Origin: Actinomycetota bacterium
GTDB taxonomy: Bacteria; Actinomycetota; Acidimicrobiia; Acidimicrobiales; Acidimicrobiaceae
DNA length: 7,155 bases
Assembly (NCBI GenBank): GCA_004366215.1
Contig: SIRY01000237.1
Location: forward strand, 1-7,155
Reading direction: 5' to 3'
The notes below the pieces were generated by a model. It searched no databases. It saw only the letters and a program-made list of their open reading frames with translations, and was not told the origin of the DNA. Shown here in pieces: positions 5,927 through 7,155 of the stretch; within the stretch, counting starts at the first letter, position 1, and every line of letters begins with the position of its first letter. The translations under genes were made by a program, and so were the position numbers.

Positions 5927-5932
5927 ATCATC

Positions 5933-7096
5933 GTGGCCGAGATCGAGATCGGACTGGGCAAGTCGGGTCGACGGGCGTACGGGTTCGATGACATCGCCAT
6001 CGTCCCGTCTCGTCGGACGCGGGATCCTGAGGACGTGGACATCTCGTGGGAGATTGACGCGTTTCGCTTCGAACTGCCGATGATGGCGTCAGCCATGGAT
6101 GGCGTGGTCTCGCCAGCGACGGCGATTGAGATCGGCCGCCTCGGGGGCCTCGGCGTGCTGAACCTCGAAGGGCTCTGGACGCGCTACGAGGACCCAGAGC
6201 CGATCTTCGCGGAGATCGCCCAGCTGCCCACCGAGAAGGCGACCGCGCGGATGCAGGAGCTCTACGCAGAGCCGATCAAGCCTTCGCTCGTGACGGAGCG
6301 CATCCGCGAGATCAAGGCTGCCGGCGTCGTCGCTGCTGCCTCGGTGACGCCGCAGCGAACTGAGGAGTTGATCGGCCCAATTCTGAGAGGCGAGCTCGAC
6401 ATCCTCGTCATCCAAGGCACCGTCGTCTCCGCTGAGCACGTCTCGAAGACGCAGGAGCCGCTCAACCTCAAGCGCTTCATCCGTGAGCTCGAGATCCCAG
6501 TGATCGTCGGAGGGTCGGCGTCGTACCAGTCGACGCTCCACCTCATGCGCACGGGTGCGGTCGGCGTGCTCGTCGGCGTCGGCCCAGGGCACGCGTGTAC
6601 AACCCGTGCGGTGCTCGGCATCGGCGTCCCACAGGCGACGGCGATCGCCGACGCGGCCGCGGCGCGGATGCGTCACCTCGACGAGACCGGTGTCTACGTC
6701 CACGTGATCGCTGATGGCGGCATGTCGAAGGGCGGCGACATCGCCAAGGCGATCGCGGTGGGAGCGGACGCGGTGATGATCGGCTCTCCCCTGGCAGCCG
6801 CGTTCGAGGCGCCTGGGCGTGGGTTCCACTGGGGCATGGCGACGTTCCATCCCACCCTGCCCCGCGGCACCCGAGTTCGCACGGAGCCACGAGGGTCGCT
6901 CAAGGAGATCCTCGTAGGGCCTGCCCACGAGAACGACGGTCGACTGAACCTCTTCGGTGCGCTGCGGACCTCGATGGCCACGTGTGGCTACGAGTCGATC
7001 AAGGAGTTCCAAAAGGCCGAGGTGATGGTGGCGCCTGCGTTGCAGACCGAGGGCAAGGCGCTCCAGCGTGAGCAGCACGTCGGTCAGGGTCGCTAG
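5933..7096 (+). CDS. guaB3: GuaB3-type IMP dehydrogenase family protein
   Basis: A 387-residue (beta/alpha)8-barrel protein of the IMPDH/GMP reductase superfamily, of the short GuaB3 class. It lacks the CBS pair, since the sequence passes from LEGLWTRYEDPEP straight into the barrel. Landmarks: N-terminal YGFDDIAIVPSRRT; PMMASAMDGVVSPATA (49-64); the catalytic loop GVGPGHACTTRAVLGIG with Cys222; ADGGMSKGGDIAKAIAVGAD with Asp261, which in the superfamily binds the nucleotide ribose; and IGSPLA. The C-terminal HWGMATFHPTLPRGTRV and LNLFGALRTSMATCGYESIKEFQ are typical of GuaB3. The expected reaction is NAD-dependent IMP to XMP in GMP synthesis, but GuaB3 specificity varies, and GMP reductase activity or a regulatory role cannot be excluded. 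The GTG start has GGGAGGAGG (5918-5926) six bases upstream. It overlaps guaA by one base, so the two are almost certainly an operon. Confidence 0.93.
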   Translation: MAEIEIGLGKSGRRAYGFDDIAIVPSRRTRDPEDVDISWEIDAFRFELPMMASAMDGVVSPATAIEIGRLGGLGVLNLEGLWTRYEDPEPIFAEIAQLPTEKATARMQELYAEPIKPSLVTERIREIKAAGVVAAASVTPQRTEELIGPILRGELDILVIQGTVVSAEHVSKTQEPLNLKRFIRELEIPVIVGGSASYQSTLHLMRTGAVGVLVGVGPGHACTTRAVLGIGVPQATAIADAAAARMRHLDETGVYVHVIADGGMSKGGDIAKAIAVGADAVMIGSPLAAAFEAPGRGFHWGMATFHPTLPRGTRVRTEPRGSLKEILVGPAHENDGRLNLFGALRTSMATCGYESIKEFQKAEVMVAPALQTEGKALQREQHVGQGR

Positions 7097-7155
7097 TGCG
7101 CCACCCTGACGACCAACTCGTGCTCGTCGTTGAGTTTCGGGCGCAGTACGCCCAG
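7096..7155 (+). CDS. guaA: GMP synthase (glutamine-hydrolysing), N-terminal fragment cut by window edge
   Basis: Only the first 20 codons are present, reading VRHPDDQLVLVVEFRAQYAQ from a GTG at 7096-7098. This matches the start of the class I glutamine amidotransferase domain of GMP synthase (usually VLVVDFGAQYAQ), which hydrolyses glutamine to feed ammonia to the XMP-aminating domain. Placement one base into the guaB3 stop (TAGTG) and after an IMPDH-family gene strongly supports the call, since XMP made upstream would be its substrate. AGGG (7086-7089) is a weak Shine-Dalgarno, so coupling is likely. Two usually invariant residues differ: Asp is Glu and Gly is Arg in the DFGAQY motif. The rest of the gene lies beyond the window. 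Confidence 0.85.
   Translation, partial: MRHPDDQLVLVVEFRAQYAQ

Noticed and set aside
5829..5932. Fluoride riboswitch upstream of the crcB cassette
   Set aside because: I read the minus-strand leader for the conserved GG-GATGG and GCTGATG-type elements of the crcB motif and found none. The only structure is the TAGACT inverted repeat.
6089..7078. Long open frame on the minus strand opposite guaB3
   Set aside because: Its composition (Arg, Leu, His, Asp mixture) is the usual antisense shadow of a GC-rich gene, and no family motif is visible.

Overview
The window is G+C-rich, with strong GC preference at third codon positions, GTG starts and short gene overlaps. Together with a GuaB3-type IMP dehydrogenase placed directly before guaA, this points to a high-GC actinobacterium. 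An Acidimicrobiia-like lineage is my guess from general feel only; nothing here proves the genus.

Layout. (1) 1-1561, plus strand: decayed remains of a DUF2079-type multi-pass membrane protein. It is cut by the window edge and broken by three apparent frameshifts and one in-frame stop. (2) 1637-2137, minus strand: an intact DUF1269 membrane protein with a strong ribosome binding site. It converges on the pseudogene, with a hairpin between them. (3) 2238-2897, plus strand: a NUDIX hydrolase of the CoA-pyrophosphatase (NudL) type, divergent from the DUF1269 gene. (4) 2930-3706, minus strand: a double-hotdog acyl-CoA thioesterase-like protein, convergent with the NUDIX gene across a 32-bp gap containing a hairpin. 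(5) 5828 down to 3745, minus strand: a tightly packed four-gene cassette, PstS-like lipoprotein > crcB1 > DUF190 > crcB2, in which every junction overlaps (4, 8 and 4 nt). (6) 5933-7155, plus strand: guaB3 followed by the first 20 codons of guaA, the two sharing one base. There is no gene-free stretch over 300 bases.

How the genes work together. The cassette in (5) looks like a fluoride-export module. Two CrcB/Fluc subunits with opposite predicted topology would form an antiparallel heterodimeric channel. A small PII-like DUF190 protein lies between them, and a secreted lipoprotein with a phosphate-binding-protein-like fold leads the unit. The lipoprotein appears to have lost the residues that bind phosphate in PstS, and I know of no established role for such a protein with CrcB. 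This is the most interesting item in the window. guaB3-guaA is ordinary purine biosynthesis (IMP to XMP to GMP). The NUDIX hydrolase and the thioesterase both plausibly act on CoA or acyl-CoA, but they are convergent and need not be functionally linked.

Limits: all family calls come from reading motifs, without any database search. Promoters in this GC-rich DNA could not be called with confidence, and no tRNA, rRNA, CRISPR array, IS element or fluoride riboswitch was seen.
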